64,000 nucleotides of DNA from Lentisphaeria bacterium (GCA_016288215.1 JAEEYQ010000003.1:1-64000); one strand, 5' to 3'. Shown: positions 1 through 8,453, counted from the first letter of the stretch. Numbers and translations: made by a program. The notes: generated from the sequence alone by a model not told the origin.

Positions 1-217
1 CCCCAGGGTATGAATATTTGGCTGAGGAGTCATGCGACTCCAGGCCTCATCCGGTTTTAGACACCGTTTCCAGTGCTTATTCCGGCCTTGGGGGCAGATT
101 GCTCACGTGTTACTCACCCTTTCGCCACTTTCGCGCCCGAGCGCGCGCTTGTTCGACTTGCATGCCTAATCCATGCCGCCAGCGTGCATTCTGAGCCAGG
201 ATCAAACTCTCCATTGC
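1..217 (-). rRNA. rrs: 16S ribosomal RNA, 5' portion (truncated by window edge)
   Basis: The reverse complement of 191-210 is the universal 16S 5' primer site (AGAGTTTGATCCTGGCTCAG), normally at positions 8-27 of the gene, so the mature 5' end lies near 217. The remaining sequence to base 1 reads as a continuous 16S 5' domain, including the stretch complementary to gtgttactcacccttt. The gene is transcribed leftwards and leaves the window, so 23S, 5S and any spacer tRNAs are not visible. The promoter is at 362-389 on the minus strand, giving a leader of about 140 nt that contains a GC-rich hairpin (GCCGCGGCGG with its complement, about 234-257). Confidence 0.97.
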
Positions 218-361
218 AGAAAGACTATCGGGGGCCGCGGCGGACTCGCCGCCGCGGCTTCGCCTTATCTTCAATTTCGCTTTTTTCTCGTGACAATCGC
301 TCTGTATTGCGCTGCTCGGTTTCCAAGGAGCCCTGCCGCCCTCTCCGGACGGCGAGTGTCT

Positions 362-389
362 AAGATAGCACGGATTTCCCCCTCCGCAA
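362..389 (-). promoter_or_regulatory. rRNA promoter with A/T-tract upstream element
   Basis: On the minus strand a -35-like TTGCGG (384-389) and a -10 TATCTT (362-367) are separated by 16 bp, pointing to 16S. Directly upstream, at roughly -46 to -84, are two A/T-tract palindromes: GAAAAAAGT-g-ACTTTTTTC (401-419) and a near copy at 422-439. This position and composition match an rRNA UP element that contacts the RNA polymerase alpha C-terminal domain. The -35 box is a weak match, as is common for UP-dependent rRNA promoters. No experimental start site is implied. Confidence 0.6.
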
Positions 390-438
390 GTCGTCAGGTC
401 GAAAAAAGTGACTTTTTTCGTGAAAAAAGTTGTTTTTT

Positions 439-478
439 CCACAGAACACACTGAATAACCAGAAGCGTCCAGCCGCAT
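439..478. repeat. Dispersed repeat CCACAGAACACAC, copy 1
   Basis: The sequence beginning CCACAGAACACACTGAATAA matches 6472-6511 over 40 bp with about six mismatches. Both copies follow a T-run. A looser relative (CCACGG..CACACGGA..ACACGGA) occurs at 16980-17020. It lies upstream of the rRNA promoter, outside any coding sequence. Confidence 0.7.
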
Positions 479-640
479 TCCGCCAAAAGCAGATGATGGT
501 CACGAAGGCTAGGAGGCCCTGTATCTTCTATATTATAATAGGAATTATCAAATTTTAACATTTTAGCTTTTGGGAAGACAACAGAGGGTGCAAGAGGCTG
601 AATTTGAAACAGCACGTCCAAAGGGCCTGAAGGGGCCTTC

Positions 641-692
641 GGCGAAGGAGGCATTGATATACAGGACCGCAAGCAAAACGTGAGGGAAGGGC
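641..692 (+). repeat. Diverged dispersed intergenic element, copy 1
   Basis: The stretch centred on GGAGGCATTGATATACAGG and ending GGGAAGGGCA aligns over about 52 bp, at roughly 70 percent identity, with 44331-44382. Both copies are on the plus strand and outside genes. Apart from this element and the flanking AT-rich sequence, I see no gene between 480 and 950. Confidence 0.6.
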
Positions 693-950
693 ACTACAAC
701 GCACAGAAAGGCACATGCCCTTCGAAAAAGGGGTGAACGAACATCCTTGCGGCTCAATGTCAAACGGCGAATTCGGACGGCAATCGCGAAATCGAACGGC
801 GACAGAGTCACACGGTTTGTGCCAAAGGCAGAAAAAATCTCTTCATTCAGATTGTGCAGGGAAAATGACATATTAAAGTATATAGAGGTATAAAGGGCGT
901 TGAGTCGCCTTCCGTTTTCATGCCATGTCATTGTCCTGTCTGGAGTGTCC

Positions 951-2120
951 ATGTTTCCGTTTCTTGCGCCGCATCTACTGAAAATCTGGGGTCCATTTCG
1001 TCTGCTTGGCTCTTCGCTTGTCCTGTTAAGTCTTGGCGCATGTCTCGGCGGCTTAGGGACTTGGCTATTTCTTCCACGCCTATGGAAATGGCTTCCGCGG
1101 GATCAGGGCAAACCCTTTGTCAAAGACTCGGAGCTTGCGAAGGGGAAGCCGACAGGCGGCGGCGTCATCATCTGCCTCATCAGCATCATCGTCCTGTTCT
1201 TTGTCCTGCCCTTTGATTTGCGTGCATGGTGCATTGTGGGGACCCTTTTCCTCTGCATGCTCACCGGCTTTTTGGACGACTGCAGCGAGAAGCCATGGGG
1301 CGAGCTGAAGAAAGGGATTCTGGACGCAGGCGTGGCGTTGATCGCCGCCAGCTGCATGAGCCGTTTCACGGACTCCATCGTGTGGCTGCCGCTGATCAAG
1401 GGACCGGCCGAAGGCGGCGGCTTCGTCATCCCATTCTGGGTCTATATTCCTGTTGGCACGATACTTCTGTGGTTCTGCATCAATGCGGTCAATTGCAGTG
1501 ACGGGGTGGACGGGCTGGCGGGCTCTCTCACTCTGATGGCCCTGTTCGTGGTAGGCTTCTTCCTATATGCGATCATCGGCCACAATGCCATCGCCGCCTA
1601 TCTGCTGGTGCCGCATTACGGTTCCGGCGCCATCTGGGCCATCCTGCTTTCCGTCATCGGCGGTGCCTTGGCGGGGTATCTATGGCACAACGCGAAACCC
1701 AGTTCCGTCCTCATGGGCGATGCAGGCTCGCGGATGTTAGGGCTGCTGCTTGGCATCGCCTCCATGGCCTCCGGCAATCCCGTATTGGTGCTTGTTGTGG
1801 CTCCCGTTCTCCTGTTCAACGGCGGCGCCGGCCTTCTGAAACTGGTTCTGCTCCGCTTTTTAGGGAAACTTGGCTTCAACGTGAAGCAGCCCGCCAGTGC
1901 GCGAGTAAATGCGCAGAACGCCGTCACCTCCGTTGCCAGCGACGAGGAAGCGGCCAAACAGGTTCTATTGGTCCGACTGGTCCACAAAGTACGCTTCCCG
2001 CTCCATGACCATTGCCGTAAAAATCTGCAATGGTCTGATACTCAAGTACTTGTGCGATTCATGCTCATTCAGGCCGTGGCAACGCCGCTGCTCTTGGTTC
2101 TCATTGTGAAACTGAGGTGA
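951..2120 (+). CDS. mraY: Phospho-N-acetylmuramoyl-pentapeptide transferase (MraY)
   Basis: Integral membrane enzyme that transfers phospho-MurNAc-pentapeptide from UDP to undecaprenyl phosphate, forming lipid I for peptidoglycan. About ten hydrophobic segments are present. Family motifs appear in order: KPTGGGV near residue 66, the Asp pair in GFLDD near 109, NAVNCSDGVDG near 180, GDAGSRMLG near 256, and a C-terminal loop where the usual HHH triad reads H-D-H (PLHDHCRK, near 350). I chose ATG 951 because GGAG lies 5 nt upstream; an in-frame TTG at 900 lacks a ribosome site. The 389 residues are slightly longer than the usual 330-360. The gene is separated from other cell-wall genes and lies 4 nt before a DNA polymerase gene, so the two are probably cotranscribed. 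Confidence 0.92.
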   Translation: MFPFLAPHLLKIWGPFRLLGSSLVLLSLGACLGGLGTWLFLPRLWKWLPRDQGKPFVKDSELAKGKPTGGGVIICLISIIVLFFVLPFDLRAWCIVGTLFLCMLTGFLDDCSEKPWGELKKGILDAGVALIAASCMSRFTDSIVWLPLIKGPAEGGGFVIPFWVYIPVGTILLWFCINAVNCSDGVDGLAGSLTLMALFVVGFFLYAIIGHNAIAAYLLVPHYGSGAIWAILLSVIGGALAGYLWHNAKPSSVLMGDAGSRMLGLLLGIASMASGNPVLVLVVAPVLLFNGGAGLLKLVLLRFLGKLGFNVKQPASARVNAQNAVTSVASDEEAAKQVLLVRLVHKVRFPLHDHCRKNLQWSDTQVLVRFMLIQAVATPLLLVLIVKLR

Positions 2121-2124
2121 TTCC

Positions 2125-4305
2125 ATGGAACTTCTGGACATCAGCAGCCTTGTTCCAAGCGCCGTCGACCGACTTGTGGCCGTGGAGCCAGCGGATGGCG
2201 GGCAGGCGATTCTTTTCCGCCGCCGCGAAGACGGCGAACTGGAACAGTCCACCGTGCCCTTCCATCCATGGTTACTGGTGTCCGGGCCGGAGCTGGCCGC
2301 CGCGCTTGAAGGTAGTTGCGAGATTCAGCCGCTCAACGGCAACGGCATCCATCGCGCAAGGGTCTTTTTTCCGGACATTTCATCCTATGAAACGGCCATC
2401 CGCCAGCTTAAACAACTGACCGGCGCAGGTCCTGGAAGCCCGCTGGCCCCCTATCGCATCTTCTCCGACTTAACTCAGCAGATTCTCTTTCAGCTTCCCG
2501 CACGGCTGTTCCGAGGCATGCGTTTCAACGACATCCGCCGCATGCAACTGGACATCGAAACCCGCACCACTGAAGGCTTTTTCTTCCCCAACGCAGACCG
2601 TCCAGGGGACGAAGTCATCTTGGTCTCCCTGCGGGACAGCACAGGATGGGAAACCTGCCTGTCCGCCCATGAGACCGGCGAGGCGGAGCTGCTTCGCACC
2701 ATGATTCGCCTTATTCAAGAGCGGGATCCAGACGTCATCGAAGGGCATAACATCTTCAATTTTGACTTGGACTATTTGGAAAAACGTTGCCGTCGGCACA
2801 AGATTCCTTTCCGAATTGGGCGGAACGGCCATCTGGCCAAGGCTCGCGCCTCCCGCTTCTCCGCAGCGGAGCGGATCACCGCCTATCGTCGCTTTGACCT
2901 CTACGGACGCCATGTCATCGACACCTATCATCTGACTCAGCTGTACGACATCAGCCACCGCGACATGGAAAGCCATGGCTTGAAGGCGGTCGCCCGCTAT
3001 TTCAATGTCGCCGCGCCAGACCGAACCTACGTGGACGGAGAGGCCATCACCCAAATCTATGACTCTAATCCAGAGACACTTGCAAAGTATTGTCTAGACG
3101 ATGTCCGTGAGACGGATGCCATCAGCCGCATCCTCTCGCCCAGCTTTTTCCATCAGGCCCAGCTGATTCCGCTAAGCTACCAAAACTGCGTCTGCCGAGG
3201 CACGGCCACACGGATTGACGGCATGCTCTGCGCAGAGTATCTCCTTGCAGGAGAAAGTCTTCCGCAACCACAGCGGGCGCAGCCGTTCCAAGGGGCACTG
3301 ACGGAAGCAGAGGCGTTTGGCGTCTTCCATGACGTGTGGCACATCGATGTCCGCAGCCTGTATCCATCCATCATCATATCCCGTCAGCTATGCCCCGTCG
3401 GCGACCGCCTCAAGGTCTTTCTGCGGTTGCTGACTGGCCTCCGCCGCTTCCGTCTGGCCGCGAAAGACGCCATGAAGCAGGCAACGCCAGAAACACGGGA
3501 ATACTACAGTGCCCTTCAGAGCAGCTTCAAGATTCTCATAAACTCCTTCTATGGCTATGTGGGCTTTGAGCAAGGCACCTTCAACGACTACGAGCTGGCC
3601 AACGCCATCACGTCAGCCGGCCGCACCATCCTCAGCGGCATGCGGGACTTTTTGGTCTCACAACAGGCGGTCATCATCGAGATGGACACCGACGGCATCT
3701 ATTTCCACCCTCATGATCCCACCGTCGGGCAGGCCGAAATGGAGAGGCGCGTTCAAGCCACCCTTCCAGAAGGCATTGAAATAGAACTAGATGCAGTCTA
3801 TGCCGCCATGTATGGCTACAAGAGCAAAAACTACGCGCTCATGGACGAAAACGGCCGCGTCACCATGTCCGGCGCCGCCCTGAAGTCGCGCGGCATCGAG
3901 CCGTTCCAGCGGCGTTACATCAAGGAGCATATCACCCTGTTGCTGCAGGGGAGGAATGACGCGCTGCCCGCCCTCTATCAGAAGTACGAGGAGGACATCC
4001 GCGAGCACCGCCTGCCATTGAAAGACTTTGCCAAGCGGGAAATCCTGTCCATGTCCCCTGACGCCTACAAGAGCAAGCTGGCCAACGGAGAGACGAAACG
4101 CAGCGCCGCCTACGAGCTGGCCCTTGCCTCCAACTATCCCTTTGCGCAGGGGGATTCCGTGGAGTTCTATGTCACCGGCACGAAGAAGACGGTCTCCGTC
4201 ACCGGCAACAGCAAACTGCTAAAAGACGCAGATCCCGCCATGCGGGATGAAAACACCGCCTACTACCTGGACAAACTGGCGCAGCTAAAGGCAAAATTTA
4301 CATAA
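2125..4305 (+). CDS. polB: Family B DNA polymerase with 3'-5' exonuclease domain
   Basis: DNA-dependent DNA polymerase of family B (the family of E. coli Pol II, a repair and translesion enzyme). The exonuclease motifs are visible: DIET near residue 142 (Exo I), EGHNIFNFDLDYL near 206 (Exo II) and YCLDDVRETD near 323 (Exo III). Polymerase motif A is DVRSLYPSII near 409, motif B KILINSFYGYVG near 470, and motif C MDTDGIYF with catalytic D521/D523. All metal-binding acidic residues look intact. At 726 residues it is somewhat short for the family. GAGGTGA, at the end of mraY, serves as ribosome site. The downstream neighbours pyrH and frr are housekeeping genes, so this is probably chromosomal rather than phage-borne. 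The gene symbol is by family only. Confidence 0.88.
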   Translation: MELLDISSLVPSAVDRLVAVEPADGGQAILFRRREDGELEQSTVPFHPWLLVSGPELAAALEGSCEIQPLNGNGIHRARVFFPDISSYETAIRQLKQLTGAGPGSPLAPYRIFSDLTQQILFQLPARLFRGMRFNDIRRMQLDIETRTTEGFFFPNADRPGDEVILVSLRDSTGWETCLSAHETGEAELLRTMIRLIQERDPDVIEGHNIFNFDLDYLEKRCRRHKIPFRIGRNGHLAKARASRFSAAERITAYRRFDLYGRHVIDTYHLTQLYDISHRDMESHGLKAVARYFNVAAPDRTYVDGEAITQIYDSNPETLAKYCLDDVRETDAISRILSPSFFHQAQLIPLSYQNCVCRGTATRIDGMLCAEYLLAGESLPQPQRAQPFQGALTEAEAFGVFHDVWHIDVRSLYPSIIISRQLCPVGDRLKVFLRLLTGLRRFRLAAKDAMKQATPETREYYSALQSSFKILINSFYGYVGFEQGTFNDYELANAITSAGRTILSGMRDFLVSQQAVIIEMDTDGIYFHPHDPTVGQAEMERRVQATLPEGIEIELDAVYAAMYGYKSKNYALMDENGRVTMSGAALKSRGIEPFQRRYIKEHITLLLQGRNDALPALYQKYEEDIREHRLPLKDFAKREILSMSPDAYKSKLANGETKRSAAYELALASNYPFAQGDSVEFYVTGTKKTVSVTGNSKLLKDADPAMRDENTAYYLDKLAQLKAKFT

Positions 4306-4339
4306 CATCCTATCCATCAATATGTTATAAGGAGACAAC

Positions 4340-5065
4340 ATGTCAGCACCCTATTTCAGACGGATTCTGCTGAAGCTCAGCGGCGAGCTGCTCAAGGGCC
4401 CCGCCGGCTTCGGCATCGATCCAGAAGCCACCCTAAAGGTGGCTCACCAGATTCAGGAAGCCCATGAGACCGGCACGCAAATCGCCATCATCGTGGGCGC
4501 CGGCAACATTTTCAGGGGCCTCAGCGGCAGCCGTTCCGGCATGGACCGCAGCTGCGCGGACAACATGGGCATGCTCGCCACCGCCATGAACGCGCTGGCC
4601 CTGCGGGACGCCCTCGAATCCCTTGGGCTGAAGGCGGAAATCCAATCCGCATTCGCAATACCCGGCGTCTTGGATCCCTTTGACCAACGCCGCGCCGTCA
4701 GGCTTCTGGAGGACGGCGCCATCGTGCTGTTCGCGGCGGGAACCGGCCATCCTTATTTCACGACGGACACCTGCGCCGCCCTCCGCGCCTGCGAAATCCA
4801 TGCGGAAGCCGTCTTCAAGGGAACCAAAGTCAATGGCGTCTATTCGGACGACCCCGTGAAGAATCCACAGGCCACCCGCTATGAGCGCATCAGCTTCTGT
4901 CAAGTGCTTTCGCAGCAGCTGAAAGTGATGGACGCCTCCGCCTTCGCCCTTTGTCAGGAAAACAACCTCCCCATCGTCATTTTCAAATTCGGCGAAGAAG
5001 GAGTCATGCGCCGCGTCATGGAAGGGGATTTCCGCAGCGCAACGCTTGTCAGCAAGGAAAATTGA
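4340..5065 (+). CDS. pyrH: UMP kinase (uridylate kinase)
   Basis: Cytosolic hexameric kinase of the amino-acid-kinase fold that phosphorylates UMP to UDP with ATP in pyrimidine nucleotide synthesis. Typical features are the N-terminal RILLKLSGELL, the glycine-rich VGAGNIFRG, GTGHPYFTTDT near residue 138, and the KGTKVNGVYSDDP segment. The length of 241 residues is normal. A good ribosome site (AAGGAGA) precedes ATG 4340. The gene is followed by frr, the usual bacterial partner, 48 nt downstream. Confidence 0.97.
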   Translation: MSAPYFRRILLKLSGELLKGPAGFGIDPEATLKVAHQIQEAHETGTQIAIIVGAGNIFRGLSGSRSGMDRSCADNMGMLATAMNALALRDALESLGLKAEIQSAFAIPGVLDPFDQRRAVRLLEDGAIVLFAAGTGHPYFTTDTCAALRACEIHAEAVFKGTKVNGVYSDDPVKNPQATRYERISFCQVLSQQLKVMDASAFALCQENNLPIVIFKFGEEGVMRRVMEGDFRSATLVSKEN

Positions 5066-5113
5066 TTTCCGTCATCATAATCATCAACGCAACCCACTCA
5101 GCAGGAGCAAATT

Positions 5114-5722
5114 ATGGCAAAGAACAAACCCGCCGCCAGCAGTGGCAAATCCAACGAACCCTCCAAGATTCTGAACATCGCCGACGACTCGAAAGCCACG
5201 ATGCAGCACGCCATTGACGTGATGCAGAAGGACTTCGCGGCTGTCCGCACGGGAAAGGCCTCCCCTGCCCTCGCGGAAGGCATCATGGTGGAATACTACG
5301 GCACCCAGACCCGTCTGAAGGACATCGCGAGCATCACAGCCCCCGAACCCCGCATGCTGGTCATCCAGCCGTGGGACCAGAACGCCGTCAAGAGCATCGA
5401 AAAGGCGATTCTCGCCTCGTCTTTGGGCATCAGTCCCGTGAGCGACGGCCGCATCATACGCCTACCGATTCCCGAACTGAGCGAAGAGCGCCGCAAGGAA
5501 ATGACCAAACTGGTCCGCAAACGGGCGGAGGAGACCCGCGTCGAAGTCCGCAACGTGCGCCGCGATGCCAACGAGGCCATCAAAAAGGCCCAGAAGAACA
5601 GCGAAATCACCGAAGACGAACAGAAATCCCTCACGGACGATGTCCAGAAGCTGACGGACAAGATGGTCGCCCAGGTCGACTCCCTCCTCAAGGCCAAAGA
5701 AGACGAGCTGATGATGGTCTAG
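5114..5722 (+). CDS. frr: Ribosome recycling factor
   Basis: With EF-G, splits post-termination ribosomes. The signature is present: the RTGKASPALAEGIMVEYYG loop, then TPL-like ITAPEPRMLVIQPWD, and the C-terminal helix with KLVRKRAEETRVEVRNVRRD. At 202 residues it is about 16 longer than typical RRF (185). The excess is a Lys/Ser-rich N-terminal extension (AKNKPAASSGKSNEPSK) before the canonical first helix. GCAGGAGC lies upstream of ATG 5114, supporting this start over an internal one. It probably ends the mraY-polB-pyrH-frr transcription unit. Confidence 0.96.
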   Translation: MAKNKPAASSGKSNEPSKILNIADDSKATMQHAIDVMQKDFAAVRTGKASPALAEGIMVEYYGTQTRLKDIASITAPEPRMLVIQPWDQNAVKSIEKAILASSLGISPVSDGRIIRLPIPELSEERRKEMTKLVRKRAEETRVEVRNVRRDANEAIKKAQKNSEITEDEQKSLTDDVQKLTDKMVAQVDSLLKAKEDELMMV

Positions 5723-5772
5723 TTGAGAGACTTGGACTATTTGGAATTAGCTATTTGCAATTTATCCGATTA

Positions 5773-5806
5773 CCAGGCTTCGGGCTTTGGATAGCCTGAA
5801 GCCTGG
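5773..5806 (+). terminator. Hairpin after frr, probable terminator
   Basis: CCAGGCTTC and GAAGCCTGG form a long stem around a short loop, 50 nt after the frr stop. The run after the stem is only T-rich (aatttgttgt), so termination efficiency is uncertain. Confidence 0.5.
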
Positions 5807-5882
5807 AATTTGTTGTCTGAACCAGACATAATACAATTTATATAATATAGTGGAATAACAATATTCTATAGGGGCATATACA

Positions 5883-6425
5883 ATGCAAGACCCTCTGAAT
5901 CTGATATGGATTGACATGGAAATGACTGGCCTTCGCCCCGAAAAGGACCGGATTCTGGAAATCGCCTGCATCATCACGGACACGTCTCTCAATGAAATCG
6001 CCCAAGGGCCGGTTCTGGCCGTCCATCAGGATGAAGCCGTGTTGGCCACCATGGACGAATGGAACCAAAGCCATCACAGCGCCTCCGGTCTGCTGGACCG
6101 CGTCCGCCAAGAGGGCATATCCGAAGCGGAGGCGGAGCGGCGCATGTTGGACTTCATTCGTCAGTATGTGCCGGAGAAAAGCAGCCCCATCTGCGGCAAC
6201 AGCGTGGGACAGGACCGCCGTTTTCTCTATCAGTACATGCCCGCTCTAGAGGGCTATTTCCACTATAGGACATTGGATGTCAGCACGTTGAAGATTCTCG
6301 CCTCCCGCTGGAAGCCCGCCATCATGGACGGCTTCAAAAAAAAGGAAGCTCATCTGGCCCTTGATGACATCCGCGAGTCCATTGAAGAGTTGCGCTATTA
6401 CCGCCAACATCTTCTTGCGCTGTAA
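5883..6425 (+). CDS. orn: Oligoribonuclease
   Basis: DEDDh-family 3'-5' exoribonuclease that degrades 2-5 nt RNA fragments and pGpG. The N-terminal [12 protein letters not shown] (DxE), [13 protein letters not shown] and the late [14 protein letters not shown] with its catalytic His and Asp match Orn, including the family-typical [10 protein letters not shown]. The length of 180 residues is standard. An AT-rich region with TATAAT (5841-5846) precedes it, so it probably has its own promoter, and a strong terminator follows at 6439-6469. Confidence 0.95.
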   Translation: MQDPLNLIWIDMEMTGLRPEKDRILEIACIITDTSLNEIAQGPVLAVHQDEAVLATMDEWNQSHHSASGLLDRVRQEGISEAEAERRMLDFIRQYVPEKSSPICGNSVGQDRRFLYQYMPALEGYFHYRTLDVSTLKILASRWKPAIMDGFKKKEAHLALDDIRESIEELRYYRQHLLAL

Positions 6426-6438
6426 GGCCTTGGAAGCA

Positions 6439-6469
6439 AAGCCTCTGTTTCCCATAAGGGGCTTTTTTT
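6439..6469 (+). terminator. Rho-independent terminator after orn
   Basis: The stem AAGCCTC / GGGGCTT (one wobble pair) is followed by an uninterrupted T-run at 6463-6469, 14 nt after the orn stop codon. Confidence 0.75.
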
Positions 6470-6471
6470 AT

Positions 6472-6511
6472 CCACAGAACACACAGAATAATCAGAAGGG
6501 TTCAGCTGCGT
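6472..6511. repeat. Dispersed repeat CCACAGAACACAC, copy 2
   Basis: Near copy of 439-478 (CCACAGAACACACAGAATAA and following bases). The rest of the 6426-6821 spacer between the convergent orn and tetR genes contains terminators but no gene that I can support. Confidence 0.7.
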
Positions 6512-6687
6512 CGATTGGGATTAATGGACTGCCATTTCACATCCTTTATTGCCGCAAAGAGTTTGTTTATCACCTAACATTTTCCTTTTCAATGTGTTAC
6601 AAAATTACCACAGACTCTCTTTTAGGCGGCCTAACCAACGACATCAGAACAACAATGATGTTAAGTCATTTGATGTAATGTTGTCAT

Positions 6688-6716
6688 GCCTCTGCGATTA
6701 ATCATCTGAGGCTTTT
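6688..6716 (-). terminator. Hairpin between convergent orn and tetR genes
   Basis: GCCTC and GAGGC enclose a palindromic GATTAATC and are followed by TTTT on the plus strand. It lies about 105 bp beyond the tetR stop, so which strand it serves is uncertain. Confidence 0.35.
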
Positions 6717-6821
6717 CATGTCTCAGACCCAGATTCCAGTAAATAGACATGACCGGGCTCAGGAGTCACCAGTTCTTTATATCTTCCTTTATGGCAAATA
6801 TTTGCAGTGAAAAGCCGACCA

Positions 6822-7457
6822 TTATTCCGTGTGTTCTGCTGAATCTCCTTCAGGCAGTGGAAACTGAGTCGCAAACTCACGCAGGTGACGTTGCAGGCAA
6901 AGGAGGATTTCCGCCCTGCCCTTCTTGGTCGGCGTTCCATCATATTGTCCCATGAGGAAATAAACAGGCGCATAAAAGGCCAGTGCCAGCTGATGGGCAT
7001 CTCTTTTGGGGAAGCTCCCTTGGAAGATGTCCTCCAGATAGCGGATGACGCCGCCGCCAAGATACTGCTGAAACAGGTCGCCAAAGCGGCTGTCACGATA
7101 CTGCTCCACGGTCAGAAGATGGCGGAACAAAACCGCGAAGCCGTCCTCTGTCCAATATTGAAACATCTTGATGGTGAAGGCGATGAGATTGTCCATCTTC
7201 ACCTTGGCGTAGGATTCGGACGCCGCCGAAAAGGGCAAGGCAGGGACGGCGCTTGCGTTGGACAGTTCGGCGTCCCGTTCCTCCATTCGCCGTAGAATGG
7301 CCTCCAGAAGCTCCTGCTTGCTCCTGTAATGAACGTAAAGGGCGGGGGCGGTCAGCTCCAGGGCCCCCGCAATGTCCCGCACGCTAACGCCTTCAAAGCC
7401 CCGTTGAGCAAACAACCGAAGGGCTGTCTGCAGAATCTGTTCCCGTGTGTTTCGCAT
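6822..7457 (-). CDS. TetR-family transcriptional regulator
   Basis: 211-residue repressor-type protein. The first 50 residues are a clear TetR helix-turn-helix (TREQILQTALRLFAQRGF then VRDIAGALELTAPALYVHY). The C-terminal ligand-binding part is unremarkable and its ligand cannot be inferred. It starts 20 nt after the GNAT gene stop, with AAAGGCGAC upstream, so both share the promoter at 8148-8175. That promoter carries two palindromes fitting a TetR dimer, which suggests autoregulation. Confidence 0.9.
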   Translation of the reverse strand: MRNTREQILQTALRLFAQRGFEGVSVRDIAGALELTAPALYVHYRSKQELLEAILRRMEERDAELSNASAVPALPFSAASESYAKVKMDNLIAFTIKMFQYWTEDGFAVLFRHLLTVEQYRDSRFGDLFQQYLGGGVIRYLEDIFQGSFPKRDAHQLALAFYAPVYFLMGQYDGTPTKKGRAEILLCLQRHLREFATQFPLPEGDSAEHTE

Positions 7458-7477
7458 GATGTCGCCTTTGTGGAGCC

Positions 7478-8101
7478 TCAGGCCAGCTGGCCCGGCAGCC
7501 GAAGCCTCTGCTTTGGAGGAAACTGACGATCGAACGCCTCGGCCTTCATTTCATCCACCAGATAGCCCTCCGGCACCTGATAGCGGCCCTCAATTCCATA
7601 TAACTTATTGTATTTCAGTATCTTGCAAAGAAAATACGGCACTGGGTCCTCCGCCGGCTCATTCATATAGTGGATGTTCAGAGTAGACGCCACCACAAAG
7701 CCGGACTGGCCGTAAAACGCGATATTTCCCTCCAAAAACACGCCAGCCGCCTCGGTGTCCGCCGCCAATTTCAGAGCATGGTCCAGCAGGAACTTTCCAA
7801 GGCCCCGCCGCTGATGTTGTGGATGGATGCAGATGGGGCCCATGGTCAAGATGGGCAGCGAATCGCCATCCGAAAGCGTCAGGCTGTTTTTGACGAACAT
7901 CACCTGCCCTATCAACGTCTCCCCGCGGAAAAGGAGCAGATCCAAGTTGGGACAGAATTCCGGCCGATTTCGAAATTCGTGCAGGACAAAATGTTCGAGA
8001 CAACCTGGGCGATACACGTTCCAAAAAGCCTCTCGAACCAAATTTTCCGTTGCGCGATAATCCGCCGGGGTCTCTTGCCGAATCTCAAGTGCGTTCTCCA
8101 T
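7478..8101 (-). CDS. GNAT-family N-acetyltransferase
   Basis: About 207 residues. The GNAT fold is indicated by LPILTMGPICIHPQHQRRGLG (acetyl-CoA pyrophosphate loop Q-x-x-G-x-G-like, QRRGLGK) and the later EGNIAFYGQSGF motif. It resembles YhbS-type acetyltransferases; the substrate is unknown. I chose ATG 8101 because AGGAG is 7 nt upstream; ATG 8107 would leave 1 nt. It is first in an operon with the TetR gene, so its expression is probably controlled by the regulator downstream. Confidence 0.85.
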   Translation of the reverse strand: MENALEIRQETPADYRATENLVREAFWNVYRPGCLEHFVLHEFRNRPEFCPNLDLLLFRGETLIGQVMFVKNSLTLSDGDSLPILTMGPICIHPQHQRRGLGKFLLDHALKLAADTEAAGVFLEGNIAFYGQSGFVVASTLNIHYMNEPAEDPVPYFLCKILKYNKLYGIEGRYQVPEGYLVDEMKAEAFDRQFPPKQRLRLPGQLA

Positions 8102-8135
8102 GGCCATTCTCCTTCCGTCATCGATGCCATTTTTA

Positions 8136-8175
8136 TGAACGCCTGTTAATATAATGAACATTTGTTCAGTTTCAA
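8136..8175 (-). promoter_or_regulatory. Promoter with double palindromic operator for GNAT-tetR operon
   Basis: On the minus strand TTGAAA (8170-8175) and TATATT (8148-8153) are 16 bp apart. Between them lies the perfect palindrome TGAACA-TT-TGTTCA (8155-8168). A second, degenerate palindrome TGAACG-CC-TGTTAA (8136-8149) overlaps the -10 and start-site region, with a centre-to-centre distance of 19 bp. The geometry is what a TetR dimer pair would occupy to block RNA polymerase. Confidence 0.7.
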
Positions 8176-8204
8176 GTCATTTAAAACTAACACGTTGTTC
8201 TCCA

Positions 8205-8348
8205 ATAGGCAGATAGCGGCAACGTTTTGTTGTTGCACCCTTACGGACGCTGAGTTCAGGGGGGACATCCCTTCCCCACTCTACATGCTCGTATACGGAT
8301 GCTTGTGTGGGTTTTCGCATGGCAGCGCACTCCGTGCGCTGCCGTTTT
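8205..8348 (+). ncRNA. Candidate structured RNA of unknown family
   Basis: This 280-bp spacer has no supported coding sequence but contains nested inverted repeats: GCAAC..GTTGC near 8220-8240, GGGG..CCCC near 8260-8280, and a perfect 9-bp stem GGCAGCGCA / TGCGCTGCC (8321-8343) followed by GTTTT. The last looks like an intrinsic terminator on the plus strand. I do not recognise 6S, SRP, tmRNA or RNase P signatures. A leader or antisense role is possible; the call is tentative. Confidence 0.3.
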
Positions 8349-8390
8349 GCGGTCTCCGCAAACTACTTTTTGAGGAGCATAGCCATATGC

Positions 8391-8427
8391 AAAAAGGCCT
8401 CCGGAACCCGATGATTCCGAAGGCCTT
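8391..8427 (-). terminator. Terminator of the rpsB-tsf operon
   Basis: On the minus strand AAGGCCT-t-CGGAA pairs with TTCCG-g-AGGCCTT around an 8-nt loop, with T residues following. It lies 27 nt after the tsf stop. Confidence 0.8.
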
Positions 8428-8453
8428 GTCGTTTTTGCGGTAATCAGAAGGGC

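Noticed and set aside
8205-8348. 6S, SRP or tmRNA gene
   Set aside because: The conserved loops and domains of these RNAs are not seen; retained only as an unidentified candidate.
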